Shown: one piece after another, positions 1-11,468 of the stretch
How the letters are laid out: every line of letters starts with the position of its first letter
Position numbering within the stretch: position 1 is the stretch's first letter
Source of the DNA: Phalacrocorax aristotelis
Taxonomy: Eukaryota > Chordata > Aves > Suliformes > Phalacrocoracidae
Assembly: GCF_949628215.1 (NCBI RefSeq)
Contig: NC_134310.1
Location: 10,305,401 to 10,369,400 of the forward strand
DNA: 64,000 nucleotides
Direction: 5' to 3'
Position numbers and translations under genes: made by a program
The notes under the pieces: generated by a model
The model's input: only the letters and a program-made list of their open reading frames with translations
Told to the model about the DNA's origin: nothing
Databases searched by the model: none

Positions 1-1190
1 AGGCATTATTAATGTGTAGAAACCTAAGCTGTGAATTGCTTACAGTCCAGGTAGAAAATCTAAGTGCAGGAAAGTGAAAACACAAAGCTCTGCTTACTGA
101 GCAGAGAAATGTTTCTTGTGGGATGCATATCTGTTTGCTTGAATTATATTTGTGGGGATGAGACACCTGCCTGCATAGGAAGGGAAAGTTTGTTTAATTG
201 GAAATTGTGATTTTAATTTGGTTTTAAGTACCGGTGCTTGTAATATTGGTTTTGGTCAATTATTAAGAGAAAAAGAATTTTGCAAAGTATGTTTTCTGGT
301 TGGGGGGGTTTGAGTCCCCTAGTTGGTTTAGAAAGGGGTTCGAGTCCCTGAAGTTTAAGGAGTGGGTTAGAGTCCCACTGAAAGGGGTTCGAGTCCCCAA
401 TTTGGTTAATTGTCTTGAGTGGTCTCTGAATTTTGGCTTGGTTATCGGAACGGCAGATTTGGTTTTGCATGTTTGGATCAGATAGTTGTTTTGGAACTCA
501 CATTTAATATGGGTGGGGAATCATCTAAAGGAGACATCTTAAGGAAATCACCTTTAGGGTGTTTACTGAAGCATAGAAGAAGGGGGGGATCCCCTCACAA
601 GGAAGCAGTTAACTGAGTATTGTAATCATTGGTGGCCGATGTATACTTTGAAATATAATACTATAATAATACTATATTATTATAATGTAATAATACTATG
701 CTACAGTTAATGTTGTTTTGTAAAAGAGAAGGAAAATGGGATGAGATACCATATGTGGAGTTGTTTTTCATGTTGCAGAATGGTTGGAAAAGTAGAAAAG
801 AACGTGGCTGCAAATGTTTTGGCTTTAGAATCAATTTGGGACAAACACCTAAACAATGTTGTTCTGCATGTAGTATTGGTAAAAGGTATAAAAACACAAA
901 GAGCCAGTGGAAGAGGAAGATGATGTAGGATTCTTAGTAGCCCAGGGACAGGGAACTCTATGGGGAGGTAATGATCAGGGTGGAAACAGGGAAGATGGAG
1001 AAGTGGATAATAGGGATGTGAACAGTGATGTTGAAGAACTGGCGGGGGGGGGGGGGGGCAGATATTGTTTGGTGTAAGGAACGTGATTCTAAAACTGAAA
1101 AACTTGTCAAAATTATATCAGATGATACAAGGGAAAGATGAAACTCTGTCAGCTTTCTTTGAATGTGATGTGGCCAGGAAATGGATGGAT
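1..1190. repeat. Left arm of a large inverted repeat (partner 25674-26862)
   Basis: Bases 1-1190 match the reverse complement of 25674-26862. Position 1 pairs with 26862 and position 1190 with 25674. The only length difference I found is 1 nt in a poly-G/poly-C run (1044-1058 versus 25806-25822). Shadow reading frames in the two arms have identical translations. The arm contains the leader and first part of gag of provirus A. The left arm is cut by the window edge, so its outer limit is unknown. The spacer is about 24.5 kb. Confidence 0.93.
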
Positions 1191-1541
1191 TTGGATCTGG
1201 AGAGAGAGACTGATGCACTAATGTTTGTGACTTTCCTTGTGGGGCAGTCAAATCCTGATATTAGGAGAAAACTGCAAAAGCTAGAAGGAGCAAAGGCAAG
1301 ATCTATGGATAAGTTGTTAGAGGTAGTGTGGAAGGTGTATATTGATAGGGAGGTGGTGAATCAACAGGAAAAGGAGCAACTTAAGAAAGAGGATCACAAG
1401 GCTCAATTGCTGGCTGCAGCAGTAGCGGAAGGCAACCAAAATAGTAAAAGGCAAAATGATGGGTATAGGTTAGATCACCCTCCTATGGGAAGAAGTATGA
1501 GGACCCCACCTACTTTAGACCTGGGGAGCATAAACCTTTGA
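509..1541 (+). pseudogene. gag: gag remnant of provirus A
   Basis: The start at 509 gives Met-Gly-Gly-Glu-Ser-Ser-Lys, an N-myristoylation-type matrix start, and the frame stops near 614. Capsid-like sequence resumes at 1065-1541 (158 codons). It includes a major-homology-like stretch with GQSNPDIRRKLQKLEG, typical of gammaretroviral capsids, followed by a charged basic segment. A degenerate Cys-containing nucleocapsid remnant lies near 1525-1600 and is interrupted by a stop. A poly-G run at 1044-1058 marks one likely frameshift. A related, differently broken gag lies at 16695-17789. Confidence 0.8.
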
Positions 1542-1705
1542 ATAAGGATAAGTGTGGGGTTTTTTGTAAACAAAAGGGGAAGTAGGAGAGGGAATGCCTT
1601 CAGAAGTGTTTTCAGAGAAATCTTCCAAGAAAACAGGAAAATCCCGACGTGGAAGAGCTGCTTACTTTGGGTCGAGATTCAGATTGATGGGGGCCAGGGG
1701 CTGAA

Positions 1706-2020
1706 TTGAGTCTCCCAACAGAATCCCTGGTTACCTTGAAGATAGAATTTTTTCTTTTTTCAATCGATACAGGAGTGGCATGTTCAGTGTTAAATACCTG
1801 TACAGGTAAACTGAGTAAACAAAACATATCTATTATTTGGGCCACAGGGAAAAAGGAGGTAAGGCCTTTCTTCCAACCAGTCAAGTGTAGACTGGGAAAT
1901 GGAGTTTTTACTTACAAACTTGTATACATTCCTGAATGCCCGGTGCCCTTGATGGGAAGAGATTTATTGAGCAAATTAGACGCGCAGATAACTTTAAGAA
2001 TGGAGAAGTGCAATTATTAA
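1706..2020 (+). pseudogene. pro: Retroviral protease remnant of provirus A
   Basis: This frame contains the aspartic protease active-site motif Asp-Thr-Gly in the context SIDTGVACSVL. About 55 residues later comes the flap/C-terminal signature with GRDLLSKL. Both are in the order and spacing of a gammaretroviral protease. It is flanked by stops and is not joined to gag or RT in one frame. Confidence 0.75.
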
Positions 2021-2339
2021 TACCTGAATCAAAAGCTGTGGAAGCGAGAATTTTTATGCTACAGAATGCAGAAAGACCAGAGGAAGACATTCCGGCAGGA
2101 GTAGAGGATGCAGTAACACCCTTGGTATGGGCTGATGGAATTCCAGGTTGGTCTAAATTGGTGGAACCAGTAAAAGTCATCTTAAAATCTGGAACTAAGC
2201 TAGCAAGGCAAAAACAGTACCCTATCAAAGGGGAGGATAGGAAGGATTAATAATGAAATTTTTGGATTATGGATTATTGATAGAGTGTGAATTAATATAA
2301 TACTCCGATATTGCCAGTAAAAAAAAAAACCAAAACAAA

Positions 2340-3674
2340 ACACCAAAACAAAATGGCAAGGAATATAGATTAGTTCAAGACTTAAGAGCCATGAATCTGT
2401 TCAAGCTATTCACCCAGCAGTGGCTAATCCATATACCTTGCTGACAACCTTGAAGGAAAAGCACAAGTGGTTTACTGTGCTCAATCTCAAGGATGCCTTC
2501 TTCTGCACATCTCTAGACAAAGATAGCCAGGCAATATTCACCTTTGAGTGGGAAAGCCCCACCACTGGGCGCAAAGCACCGCTTACCTGGACAGTGCTGC
2601 CACAAGGGTTTAAGAATAGTCCTACAATAATTGGCAACCAGCTGGCAAAGGATCTGGAATTATGAAAGAAGGAAACCCCAGAGGGAACAATACTGCAATA
2701 TGTAGATGACATTTTGTTGGCTGCAGAGACTCGGAGAGAATGTCTACAAAAGACTATAAGCCTGTTTAATTTCTTAGCACAAGGAGAATATTGTGCATCA
2801 AAGAGCAAAGCTCATGTGGGAAGACAGACTGTGGTTTATTTAGGTTTTGAGATTTCACAAGGACAACAGAGACTGGGAGCTGACAGAAAAGAAGCAATCT
2901 GCCAAACTCCAGAACCAAGAACCATACGAGAGCTGAGGGCATTTCTGGGTATGGCCAGGTGGTGCAGGCTGTGGATCCTCAATTGTGGACTATTGGTAAA
3001 GCCCCTTTATGAAACCCTGAAGAGGTCAACAGAGAACCACCTACTATGGACCCCTGAATGCCAAGTAGCTTTTAAGGACTTAAAAAAGGCTTTGATGTCA
3101 GCACCTGCATTGGGACTGCCCAATTTGTCTAAAACTTTTATTTGCACATGAAAGACAACATCTTGATTTGGGTGTGCTGACTCAAAGACTGGGAACCTGG
3201 AGAAGAGCTGTGGGGTATTTTTCTAAACAACTGGATAATGTGAGTAAAGGATGGCCAGGATGTTTGCGTGCTGTAGCTGCAACTGTTCTTCTAATCCAAG
3301 AAGCTAGAAAATTAACAATAGGGCAAAGAACCATAGTGTATGTTCTGCATATGGTGGTTTCTGTCTTAGAGCAAAAGGGGGGACATTGGTTGTCTCCAAA
3401 GCGTATGCTCAAATATCAAGTTATCTTGTTGGAACAGAATGATGTGGAACTTAAAATCACCACAGCAATCAACCCAGCGATGTTTTTGAATTCAGATATA
3501 AGGGACTCCAAACCCTTGCACCATGACTGTCTGCAAACCATTGCACATGTATATTCCAGCAGACAGGATTTAAGAGGTGAACCATTAATTAATCCTGATT
3601 TGGAGCTGTTTACAGATGGTAGCAGCTTTGTAGAAGATGGGAAACAGATGGCCAGATATGCGGTGGTTACAACT
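2340..3674 (+). pseudogene. pol: pol remnant (RT and start of RNase H) of provirus A
   Basis: The reverse-transcriptase fingers and palm are visible. LKDAFF lies near 2485, LPQGFKNSP near 2600 and the catalytic YVDD at about 2699-2710. The connection region with LGFEISQGQQ and FLGMARWCR follows. RNase H begins with LELFTDGSSF near 3600. Several stops and frame changes separate the pieces, for example at 2663-2665 and 3149-3151. RNase H is cut at 3674 by an LTR insertion or rearrangement. The type is gammaretroviral, unlike the ERV-L pol elsewhere in the window. Confidence 0.85.
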
Positions 3675-4155
3675 TGTGCTGGTTTTGGCTGAGAAGGGGT
3701 TAATTCTCCTCACTGTGGGGGTCGGCTACCTTTCCAGCTTCCCGCGCTCTGCCGCGTGGCGGGGGGGGGGGGGCTGGGAGGGGCGGGGCCATGGTGGGGA
3801 CGGCTGACCCCGACTGGCCAATGGCAGGTTCATTCCATACCATGTGACACCGTGACCAGTATATTGAGGGGGGGCAGTTGCGGCTCAGGAGCGGCGCGGC
3901 GTCGGGTCGTGAGTGGCTGCATCACGTGCAGTTTGTTTCTGTGGTTCATCCCCCTCCCCCGGGTTTTGCGCCTCTCGTCATTTTCCTTTCCATTGCATTT
4001 CTGTTGTTTGTTTTTTTTTTTTTTAATTTTAATTATTAAACTGTTCTTATCCCAACCCACGAGCGTTACCCTTCTGATTCTCTCCCCATCCCACTGGTGG
4101 GGGTGTGAGCGAGCGAGCGGCTGTGTGGGGCTGAGCTGCCAGCTAAACCACGACA
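3675..4155 (+). mobile_element. ERV-L-type LTR, plus orientation
   Basis: This 481-bp LTR starts TGTGCTGGTTTTGGC and ends ACCACGACA. It is the same family as the LTRs of the full-length element at 17790-24321. It carries the ATTAAA-type polyadenylation signal near 4035. The flanking 5-mers (caact, ctact) are not a clean target duplication. With provirus A on one side and a CR1 tail on the other, this may be a rearranged junction, not a simple solo LTR. Confidence 0.85.
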
Positions 4156-4616
4156 CTACTGGAGAGAGTGCAGCAAAGGGCCACGAAGATGATGAAGGGA
4201 CTGGAGCATCTCTCCTATGAAGAAAAGCTGAGAGAGCTGGGATGGAGAAGAGAAGGCTCAGGGGGGATCTCACTAATGTATATAAATAGCTGAAGGGAGG
4301 GTGCAAAGAGGACAGAGCCAGGCTCTTTCCATTGGTGCCCAGTGACAGGATGAGAGGCAGTGGGCACAAACTGAAACATAGGAGGTTCCATCTGAACATC
4401 AGGAAAGTCTTTCCTTTTTTTTTTTTTTTGACTGTGAGGGTGACCGAGCACTGGAACAGGTTGCCCAGAGAGCTTGTGGAGTCTCTCTCCTTGGAGATAT
4501 TACAAAAGCCATCTGAACATGGTCCTGGGAAATTGGCTCTAGGTGACCTTGTTTGAACATGGGGGTTGGATCAGATGACCTCCAGATGTCCCTTCCAACC
4601 TCAAGCATTCTGTGAT
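4156..4616 (+). mobile_element. CR1 LINE 3' fragment
   Basis: The end of CR1 ORF2 and the 3' UTR are recognisable from the avian CR1 tail. The order is GGCCACGAAGATGAT, a GAGAAGAG stretch, then a run ending in the ATTCTGTGAT-type terminal repeat. The fragment is 5' truncated and non-coding. About 150 bp of unassigned sequence follow before the next LTR. Confidence 0.88.
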
Positions 4617-4770
4617 AACACAGCTCTAGAAGGTGCATGGCTAGTGTGCCTTAAATAGAAAACTTGTAACTCTGCATTCTCACACTATTCTGCGAGCACC
4701 ATAATGTAATAACAGTGCTCTAGGTCTGTAGTTAGTAGGTGCTATTTTACCATAGATTCTAACAGGTTTG

Positions 4771-5326
4771 TGTGGTAGATTGACACTGGCAAGCAACTGA
4801 GCACCCACCTGCTGCTTGCGCACTTTCCCCCCACCCGAGGAGAAAATGAAGAGCAAAAGTAAGAAAAATGCATGAGTTGAGATAATGACAATTTAATAAG
4901 GGAAAAAACACACCCACAGAAAAAAAAATCAAAAAAACCAAGTGATGCAAAGGCAAGCACTCACCACCTCCCAGAAGCAGACTGATGCTCAGCCCATCTC
5001 TGAGCAAGAGCTACTTTGGAAAATCTATCCCACAGTATTTTTTTTCTGAGTGTTATGTCATATGGCACGGACTATCCCTTTGGTCAATTTGGATCAGCCA
5101 TCCAGGTTGTGTCCCCTCCCAAGTTCTTGCTCATCCCCAGTCTGCTAGCTTGGGGTGGGGGTGGGGGGGAAGAGGCAGCAAGAAACAGAGAAAGCCTTGA
5201 GCTAAGTGGTGTGCTGTTCAGCAATAGTCTAAACACTGATGTGTTATCAACACTCTTTTGGTCACAAATTGAAACAGCACAGCTGCTATGAAGAAAGTTA
5301 ATGCCATCCCAACAAAACCCAGTACA
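4771..5326 (-). mobile_element. ERV-L-related LTR, minus orientation
   Basis: Read on the minus strand, this block starts TGTACTGGGTTTTG at 5326 and ends in CCACACA near 4771. Its middle shows the family features shared by other LTRs here: a conserved GGACACA...GATCC block, a CCAAAGGGATA box, and a U5 rich in CCCCACCC. It is more diverged than the young copies. I see no target-site duplication. Confidence 0.75.
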
Positions 5327-5436
5327 CTCCATATCCTTCAATTTCCCACATTTGCAGTGAAGTTATAGTGTTCTTTAAGACAGAAATGTTCATCAGGTTA
5401 TTCATAATTATGTTTATTAGGTTTTGTTAGCTTTCC

Positions 5437-6040
5437 TGTGCACTGGTTTTGGCTGGGATAGAGGTAATGCTCTTCATAGCAGCTTGTATGGGGCTATGTT
5501 TTGGATTTGTGCTGAAAATAGTGTTGGTAACACAGGGATGTTTTAGTTCCTGATGAGCAGTGCTTACACAGAGCCAAGGCCTTTTCTGTTCCTCACACCA
5601 CCCCACCAGTGAGTAAGCTGGGGGTGCACAAGAAGCTGGGAGGGGACACAGCCAGGACAGCTGACCCCAACTGGCCAAAGGGATATTCCATACCATATGA
5701 TGTTGTACTCAGTATATAAAGCTTGGGGAAAAAAGAAGGGGGGGGGGGGGAACATTTGGAGCAATGGCATTTGCCTTCCTGAGTAACAGCTACGCATGAT
5801 GGAGCCTTGCTTTCCTGGAGATGGCTGAACACCTGCCTGCCAATGGGAAGCAGTGAATGAAGCCCTTATTTTGCTTTGCTTGTGTGCACAGCTTTTGCTT
5901 TCCCTGTTAAACTGTCTTTATCTCAACTCCAAATTTTCTCACTTTTCCGATTCTCTCCCCCATCCCACCGGGGTGGGGGGGAGCGAGTGATTGAGCGGCG
6001 GTGTGGTGCTTGAGTTGCCAGCTGGGGTTAAACCACGACA
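5437..6040 (+). mobile_element. ERV-L-related 5' LTR followed by a damaged primer site
   Basis: The LTR is about 604 bp, starting TGTGCACTGG and ending ACCACGACA. It is followed at once by CCCAACGTGGGGCTC, the distal part of the Lys-type primer-binding site. The spacer and the TGGCG start of that site are deleted compared with the intact copy at 18301. It has a TATA-like GTATATAA near 5710. No coding gag follows. The internal region is the repeat block at 6290-6960, so this looks like a non-autonomous derivative. Confidence 0.78.
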
Positions 6041-6289
6041 CCCAACGTGGGGCTCAAAGGGTTTGAGATAATGACAGATTTAATTGGAATGTGCTAGATT
6101 GAATTTATAGCTGTTATTGCTGTTTAGCTATTAATTGACAGGCTTGCCCTAGAGCTTGCTTGCCTTACTGTATATTTGAGTCTAGTGCTTGTTAGTGGCT
6201 GCTTTTTGCTTTCACTGCTTGCTGTACCTGGGAACATTTTGATAACAGCAACAGCAGATGGCCAGGGCATCGCTGCTATTTCTGTGCTG

Positions 6290-6960
6290 CTGACTGGACA
6301 GGCTGGAACTCCAGCGTGAACTTGAGCCAAAAGGACTGTGACCTGTGGATGAAGCAACATGGGAGCAGGACACCCTGAAGTGTCTGTAGCCATGGATAAG
6401 TCCACGCCAGAGCAGGTACATCTCGAAGCGGCTGTGGCCGTGGTTATGTCTGTGCTGCAGCAGAAATACCTCTGAAGGATGGTGGCCCAAGGATAAGTCC
6501 ATGCTGCAGCAGGTACACTGTGAAGCATCATTGGCTGTGCATGAGGTCATCCTGGAGCACCTCAAAGCGTGTGGCCATGGATAAGCCCATGACAGAGCAG
6601 GCACGCCCCTGGAGGGACTGCAGCCATGGTCAAGGCCATGTTGGAGCAGGTTCACTCCTGAAGGGACTGCAGCTGTGGGTAAACCCATGCTGGAGCAGGT
6701 ATATCTCTGAAGGCATTGCGGCCCATGGAGAAGGCCACGCTGGAACAGGCATATCTCAAAGTGACTGTGGCTATGGATAAGTCTATGCCACAGCAGGTGT
6801 ACCCCTGGAGAGACCGTGGCTCATAGATAAGCCTTCACTTGGAGCACATACATGCCTAAGGGACTGCAGTTTGTGGATAAGTCCAAGCTGGAGCAGGGGT
6901 GAGGGGAGGAGTTCATTGCAATGTTAAACCCTATAACCTGGCCCAAAGGGACGAGGGGTG
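6290..6960 (+). repeat. Minisatellite-like internal repeats of a non-autonomous ERV-L derivative
   Basis: About ten degenerate units of roughly 50-60 bp repeat the pattern 'catggataagcccatg...ctggagcaggt...ctgaagggactgc'. The block ends with a purine-rich GACGAGGGGTGGAGA stretch near 6949-6963. It resembles the polypurine tract just before the 3' LTR of the full-length element. No 3' LTR follows. The same kind of unit occurs on the opposite strand inside the LTR at 27879-28818. Confidence 0.7.
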
Positions 6961-6964
6961 GAGA

Positions 6965-8149
6965 TTGTAATGGATATACCTACGAACCTAAGGCAAAACC
7001 TGTCATATTTAACCCCAAGAGGTTTCAGTCTGCCCTAAGCTAAGATTGAATGCTGCTCACAGGGGAGATACAACAACTACCTATCTAGAGAGTCAATCAT
7101 AAGTCATCTAGTTTAGGCACAGGCAGGTAGCTTTTGATATGGGAACAGAGACGTTGACTTAAAGGCACGGGCAGGCCTCTGCCTTTTAGAAATATCACAA
7201 ATCCGTAGAAAGTGCTTCAGCATCTACATTTTCAATCTGTCCACAGCTACCTGCTGAACCATTTGACCGGTTTATGCCCAAGCACAGCACTAACCTGCAC
7301 AGGCCAAACTGTTTCTTTCTCCCTCCCACTCTTTACTAATAGGAAAAAAACCCATTGCATTATAAGATAGGACATTATCAGCTCCACCTCACAGACAAAG
7401 CAGCTTGTGACTGAAGTCCTTTAACAAAGCAGTAACATGTACCTCTTCTGAGAAAGAAAGCCAAGTTCATCTTTACCTTGGGCAGGAAGTCTATAAAGAT
7501 GAAAAAATTAAATCACACATGGTCAGTGTTCTGATGCTCCTGCTTTTAAGAAGCTGAGTGATAACTGGAAAACAAGTGTTATAATATTAATTACTTAAAG
7601 GAGAGTAAGTACAGGCTGTTCAGTCCAGTGATGTTCTACAAAAAAATAAGATCAGACTGCAAAAGAGACATCTCTCAGCCCTTACCCAATGTTTCACTAT
7701 ACTGCTAATACAACCTATTCCCAGGTTCCAAACTTTATGACCAGTAAACCCACTACAGTAAAAGCTCTGGATTTTCCACTACCTGTTTGTTTTTCCTTCT
7801 CTGCCCTCCCTTTCACTTTCAAGCAACCCAGTACAAGACACCCAGATAAGAAAAGTTCCCTTCCTGTTTTCAGTTACTGCAAACAAGAAGGAAAGGTTTC
7901 CATAGGGAAGTACAAGCACCTCTGCCTTATTTACTACTCAGGGACAACTGTGCTAGTGATATCCGGAACACCTGTCATAGTGACTAAAGACAAAGCCTTT
8001 TTTGTGTGCACACTTTATTTGGAGGGGAACAAACACCACCACCCCTTCTATTTAAGGCATTCTACAATACCCTTCCTACCTGCTTCCTCTACAGCCCCTG
8101 TAATAGCCATTAAGCCTCAGAAGATTCCCCAAAAGACTGGGGAGGTCTA
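6965..8149. other. No recognised gene (about 1.2 kb)
   Basis: Moderately AT-rich single-copy-looking sequence. An open stretch at 7689-8189 has no family resemblance and runs into the start of the CR1 element, so I regard it as chance. No repeat family is recognised. Confidence 0.5.
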
Positions 8150-10713
8150 CTTCTGTAGTTGGAGAAATCAGATACAGAGATGCCAGTGACCAACTCATAG
8201 TGGGCATCTGCTATCGACCTCCTAATCATGATGACGAAGGTGATGAAGCGATATTTGGGGCACTAAAGCAAGCTTCTCGCCAACAAAACCTGGCCCTTAT
8301 GGGTGACTTCAACTATGCAGACATCTGCTGGAAGAACAATAGGGCAGCTCGCATGTCATCCACCAAGTTCCTGGAACACATAGAGGACTGTTTCCCGATA
8401 CAAATGATAGACGTGCCAACCAGGAATGAGGCGCTGCTGGACTTGCTATTCACAAACCGAGAAAACCTGCTTTGTAATATCTCAGTTAGTGATAGCCTTG
8501 GCTGCAGTGACCACAATATTGTGGAGTTCGGGATCCTGCTGAGTGTGCTGAAGGTCAGCTCTAAGACAAGGGTTCTGGATTTTAGCAGAGCAAACTTCAG
8601 TTCACTCAGGGCTCAGTTGGGAGGGATTTTGATGGGAAGCTTCCATGGAAGACAAAGGAGCTAGTGAGTGCTGGGAGTTCTTCAAGAACTCTCTATTGGA
8701 AGCACAAAGCCAATTTATCCCCTACAAAGGAAAGGGAAGTAAGTGGAGCAAGAGGACCCCTTGGCTCAACCATGACCTCCTGGGTCTACTCAAATCCAAA
8801 AGGGAGGCATACCAGAGATGGAGAAGTGGAGGATTATCCATCGAAAGCTACAAGGGCACTGCCAGAGCATGCAGAGATGCAGTTAGAAAAGCAAAAGCCC
8901 AGCTCGAATTGAAACTGGCCGTAGATGTCAAAAATAACAAGAAAGGTTTCTTCAGGTATGTTAACCACAAGCAGAAAAAGAAGGAAAACATAGGCCCCCT
9001 GTTAAACAGAATAGGAGAGTCAATCACCAATGATGCAGAAAAGGCAGAGGTCCTCAACACCTTCTTCACCTCTTTCTTTACCAGCACTGTCGGGTCCCAG
9101 GCTTTGGGAACGAAATTGCCGGTTGATCCAAACACCGACCCACCATCGGTGAAGGAAGAGTTAGTACGTGAAGTATTACAGGAGCTTGACCCCTACAAAT
9201 CAATGGGCCCAGACGATATCCACCCGAGGGTGTTGAGAGAGCTGGCTGACATCATCGCAAGGCTGCTCTCCATAATCTTCGAGAAGTCATGGAGAACAGG
9301 GGATGTCCCAGGGGACTGGAGGAAGGCAAATGTTACCCCTATCTAAAAGAAAGGCTCGAGGGAGGATCTGGGTAACTATAGGCCCATCAGCCTTACTTCA
9401 ATCCCTGGGAAATTTATGGAACGAATCCTCCTGGGGGCCATCACAAGTCAAATGAAGCACATGATTGGGAAAAGCCAACATGGCTTCACTAAGGGCAGCT
9501 TGTGCTTGACAAACCTGGTGGCCTTCTATGACAAAGTGACTTGCCTGGTTGACATGGGGCGGGGGTTGGACATTGTCTACCTGGACTTCTCCAAGGCCTT
9601 TGATGCAGTCCCCCACAGTCTCCTCCTGGAGAAATTAATGCGTTATGGCCTAGAGAAGTGGTCTGTGCAGTGGGTGGGGAACTGGCTGACAGGCTGCACC
9701 CAAAGGGTGGTGGTAAATAGCTCCTTTTCCAAGTGGCAACCTGTCACAAGTGGAGTCCCCCAGGGATCGATATCGGGCCCAATGTTATTCAATATCTTTA
9801 TAAGTGATCTGGATAATGGCATCAAGTGTAGCCTGATGAAGTTTACGTATGACACCAAATTAAGTGGGGAAGTAGACACTCCAGAAGGGAGAGCTGCTCT
9901 GCAGGATGATCTGTATAGGCTGGAAGAGTGGGCCAGCAAGAACCTTATGAAGTTCAACAAGTGTAAGGTCATGTACCTGGGAAAACATAATCTGGGAGTG
10001 CAGTACAGACTGGGATCCACCTGGCTGGAGAGCAGCTCTGTGGGAAGGGACCTGGGGGTCGTGGTGGACAGAAAGCTCAACATGAGCGAACAGTGTGCTG
10101 CTGCGGCCAAGAAGGCCAACAGGTTGCTGGGTTGCATCAAAAAGGGCATCACCAGCAGAGAGAAAGAAATCATCATCCCTCTCTACTGAGTGCTTGTCAG
10201 GCCACACCTGGAGTGCTGTGTGCAGTTCTGGTCCCCGCTATACAAAAAGGATGTGGACAGGCTGGAAGGGGTCCAGAGAAGGGCCACCAAGATGGTCAAA
10301 GGACTGGGAAGCCTGCCATATGAGGATAGGCTGGGAGAGCTGGGTTTGTTCAGCCTTGAGAAAAGGAGGCTTAGAGGGGATCTCATCACCATGTACCAGT
10401 ACTTAAGGGGTAGCTACAAAGATGATGGAGACTCCCTTTTTACAAGGAGTCCCATGGAGAGGACAAGGGGGAATGGATACAAGTTGCTCTTGGGGAGATT
10501 CCGATTGGACATGAGAGGGAAATTTTTCACAGTGAGGACAGTCGCCGTTGGAATAATCTCCCCAGGGAAGTGGTTGACTCAGCCACGTTGGACACTTTTA
10601 AGACTCAGATGGATAGAGTGCTGGGCCGTCTTGTCTAGACTGGGCTCTTCCCAGAAAGGTTGGACTAGATGATCCCTGAGGTCCCTTCCAACCTGTGATT
10701 TTGTGATTCTGTA
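8150..10713 (+). mobile_element. CR1 LINE, 5' truncated, with endonuclease and RT
   Basis: A 2.56-kb CR1 copy. The endonuclease C-terminal half is at 8166-8640, with LMGDFNYADICW and LGCSDHNIVEF. RT follows at 8645-10190, with [22 protein letters not shown] and LFNIFISDL. The maturase-like C-terminus and the CR1 3' tail end near 10713 at GTGATTCTGTAA. The catalytic box reads TYDT instead of FADD. Frameshifts and stops lie near 8640, 9344 and 10187, so it is inactive. The same subfamily appears on the minus strand at 61518-62005. Confidence 0.92.
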
Positions 10714-11468
10714 ACTCAAACTCATATTGGAAGTCTGTAGGAAAGGAAAAGGAGAGACTCAACTCAAGTCTCCCAGCTACTTGGTAATCCTTCATTCTCT
10801 ATCTGAAAGGCCCTGGGATCCTATGCCAACAGGCATAAACAGATCAAACAAGCTCAGAAGAAACTAGCACAGCAAGTTTTAATTAGACCATGGAATATAT
10901 AACAGCTTCAGTCACTGAAGCAACATGTGTCCTTACTATCAGCATCACAACTACACAAGACACCTACAAATTGCCAAGAGCATTTTGTGAATGAATGCAT
11001 CTCCCACAGGACATATCTTTCCAATTAAAGACTTAATATCCTGGGTAACTAATTTGTTGTGCCACTCAATACTTTTTTTTTTCTATTATACAATTTGAAG
11101 AATTAATGCAAAGACCCACACTCCTTCTATCCTTTCGCCCTAGAATTTCCACTTAGTGTGGGGACAGTCACAGTTGCTGCAGTCTGACGCTTGTTTTAAA
11201 GCATCAATTTAGTTATTCTTAAATGTTTATGTGGTATTATCTTATGGATGGGTTGAGTTGTTTTTTTTGGGGGGACCTGGTTTGAATGTTGTTGTTTTCT
11301 AAAGAAAGAAGCAATTTTCTAAAAGATTAACCCAGTAGTTTTATTTTCCTCAAACTACTCCATGGAAGATTCTCAACCTACTACAACCCTTAACTGTTGA
11401 GTAGTTTACTACTCTGTCTTGGCTTTCCACTTCTGTATGCATACACAGTGTTTAAGAGCAACCCATAC
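10714..11468. other. No recognised gene; probable intron remnant next to the RGMB exon
   Basis: AT-rich sequence between the CR1 tail and the donor side of the RGMB-like exon. I see no ORF or repeat family. By position it would be downstream-intron sequence of the minus-strand RGMB copy. Confidence 0.45.

Larger units (their letters stand above)
1..3674 (+). mobile_element. Decayed gammaretrovirus-like provirus A (leader, gag, pro, pol)
   Basis: A class I (gammaretrovirus-like) provirus remnant reads left to right as leader, gag, protease, reverse transcriptase and the start of RNase H. Each part is recognisable, but stops and frameshifts break all of them. No 5' LTR can be defined before the window edge. 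The 3' side ends abruptly inside RNase H at 3674, where an unrelated ERV-L-type LTR begins. No env or 3' LTR of its own follows. The first 1190 bases also occur as an inverted copy at 25674-26862. This is a non-functional relic. Confidence 0.85.

Noticed and set aside
300-405. Possible tRNA gene or genes
   Set aside because: Only T-arm-like stretches are present. No acceptor stem, D-arm, anticodon arm or A-box can be placed around them.
6290-6960. Possible CRISPR-like array of direct repeats
   Set aside because: Units are degenerate, contiguous and without unique spacers, and the genome is a bird. It is an ERV-related minisatellite.
7689-8189. 166-codon plus-strand frame before the CR1
   Set aside because: No recognisable domain or splice context, and it overlaps the start of the CR1 in a different frame.
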